Shown here in pieces: positions 6,510-6,592 of a stretch of 6,592 nt of DNA. The notes beneath the pieces are model-generated. The model had not been told where the DNA came from. It saw nothing but the letters and a program-made list of their open reading frames with translations, and ran no database searches. Numbering within the stretch: the first letter of the stretch is position 1; each line of letters begins with the position of its first letter. Source of the DNA: Acidobacteriota bacterium (GTDB lineage: Bacteria > Acidobacteriota > Aminicenantia > UBA2199); assembly GCA_021817755.1 (NCBI GenBank), contig JAKAGC010000228.1, forward strand, positions 1-6,592. Direction: 5' to 3'. Both the position numbers and the translations under genes were made by a program.

Positions 6510-6592
6510 ATGATTAAGCAAAATAGTGAAAAGTTTTTTGGGGGGATGGGGGCGATTTTGGCAAAAAAGCCCCCAGGTATAGCAAAAGAATA
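6510..6592 (+). CDS. Doubtful 5' fragment of an ORF running off the right edge
   Basis: From the ATG at 6510 the frame stays open to the window end (27 codons, beginning MIKQNSEKFFGGMGAI). There is no clear ribosome binding site before it, and a second in-frame ATG at 6546 follows a G run. An overlapping frame is also open to the end. The stretch coincides with a G/C-rich hairpin, so it may be non-coding. I recognise no family. Confidence 0.15.
   Translation, partial: MIKQNSEKFFGGMGAILAKKPPGIAKE
6548..6574. repeat. G/C-rich hairpin with a T4/A4 upper stem
   Basis: GGGGGC (6548-6553) pairs with GCCCCC (6569-6574), and TTTT (6556-6559) can pair with four of the As in 6563-6568 as an upper stem. 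The design (GC stem, two-base internal loop, T4/A4 stem) resembles the 5577-5612 arm. It is preceded by TTTTTTGGGGGG. It may be another copy of the same kind of palindromic element. Confidence 0.45.

Larger units (their letters stand above)
6252..6592. other. AT-rich intergenic region upstream of the peptide gene
   Basis: These 341 bases contain the peptide promoter region, two hairpins near the right end and no convincing gene. No precursor paralogue, modification enzyme or transporter fragment is recognisable in any frame. Confidence 0.6.

Overview
The window holds the 3' end of a two-gene DNA-modification/defence operon on the + strand, a hairpin-rich intergenic stretch, and a small ribosomally made peptide precursor on the - strand that converges on the operon. 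No rRNA, tRNA, CRISPR array or transposase gene is visible. The organism cannot be named from the sequence. The coding DNA is about 45-50% GC and the intergenic DNA far more AT-rich. The peptide carries a 'K-L-x-L-x-K-x-T-I-x-x-L ... G-G' leader of the kind best known from Bacteroidota and neighbouring phyla. However, both complete genes have Shine-Dalgarno sequences (strong GGAGG for the peptide), which is less typical of Bacteroidota, so the taxonomic hint is weak.

1-1511: C-terminal half of an SNF2-type (superfamily 2) helicase, open at the left edge. Helicase motifs IV, V and VI are visible, followed by a long accessory C-terminal region. 1513-5451: a 1312-residue Eco57I/type IIG-like adenine-specific DNA methyltransferase, starting one base after the helicase stop. 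It has a full set of N6-adenine methylase motifs (TGSYYTP, DPACGSG, GVDLNP, NPPW) and a C-terminal target-recognition region. A large SNF2 helicase directly followed by a large Eco57I-like methylase is the arrangement of DrmD-DrmMI in class 1 DISARM phage-defence loci. The other DISARM genes (drmA, drmB, drmC) do not follow here, so the locus is a DISARM-like pair, a locus whose remaining genes lie upstream of the window, or a two-gene relative. The presumed target-recognition part of the methylase (about 4501-5100) is strikingly AT-rich, which suggests a swapped specificity segment.

5452-5999: non-coding DNA between the convergent genes, packed with inverted repeats. These are a GC-rich Y-shaped hairpin (5554-5632), a 24-position imperfect stem with a competing upstream arm (5732-5814), and two AT-rich stems (5839-5862, 5904-5946). 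Several offer mutually exclusive pairings.

6000-6251 (- strand): an 83-residue RiPP precursor with a basic double-glycine leader and a 53-residue core containing nine Cys, ten Ser/Thr and no basic residue, resembling a class I lanthipeptide precursor. It has its own SD and a TATAAT -10 element. No modification enzyme or exporter is in the window. 6252-6592: AT-rich upstream DNA with a short perfect hairpin, a second G/C-rich hairpin and a very doubtful ORF running off the right edge.
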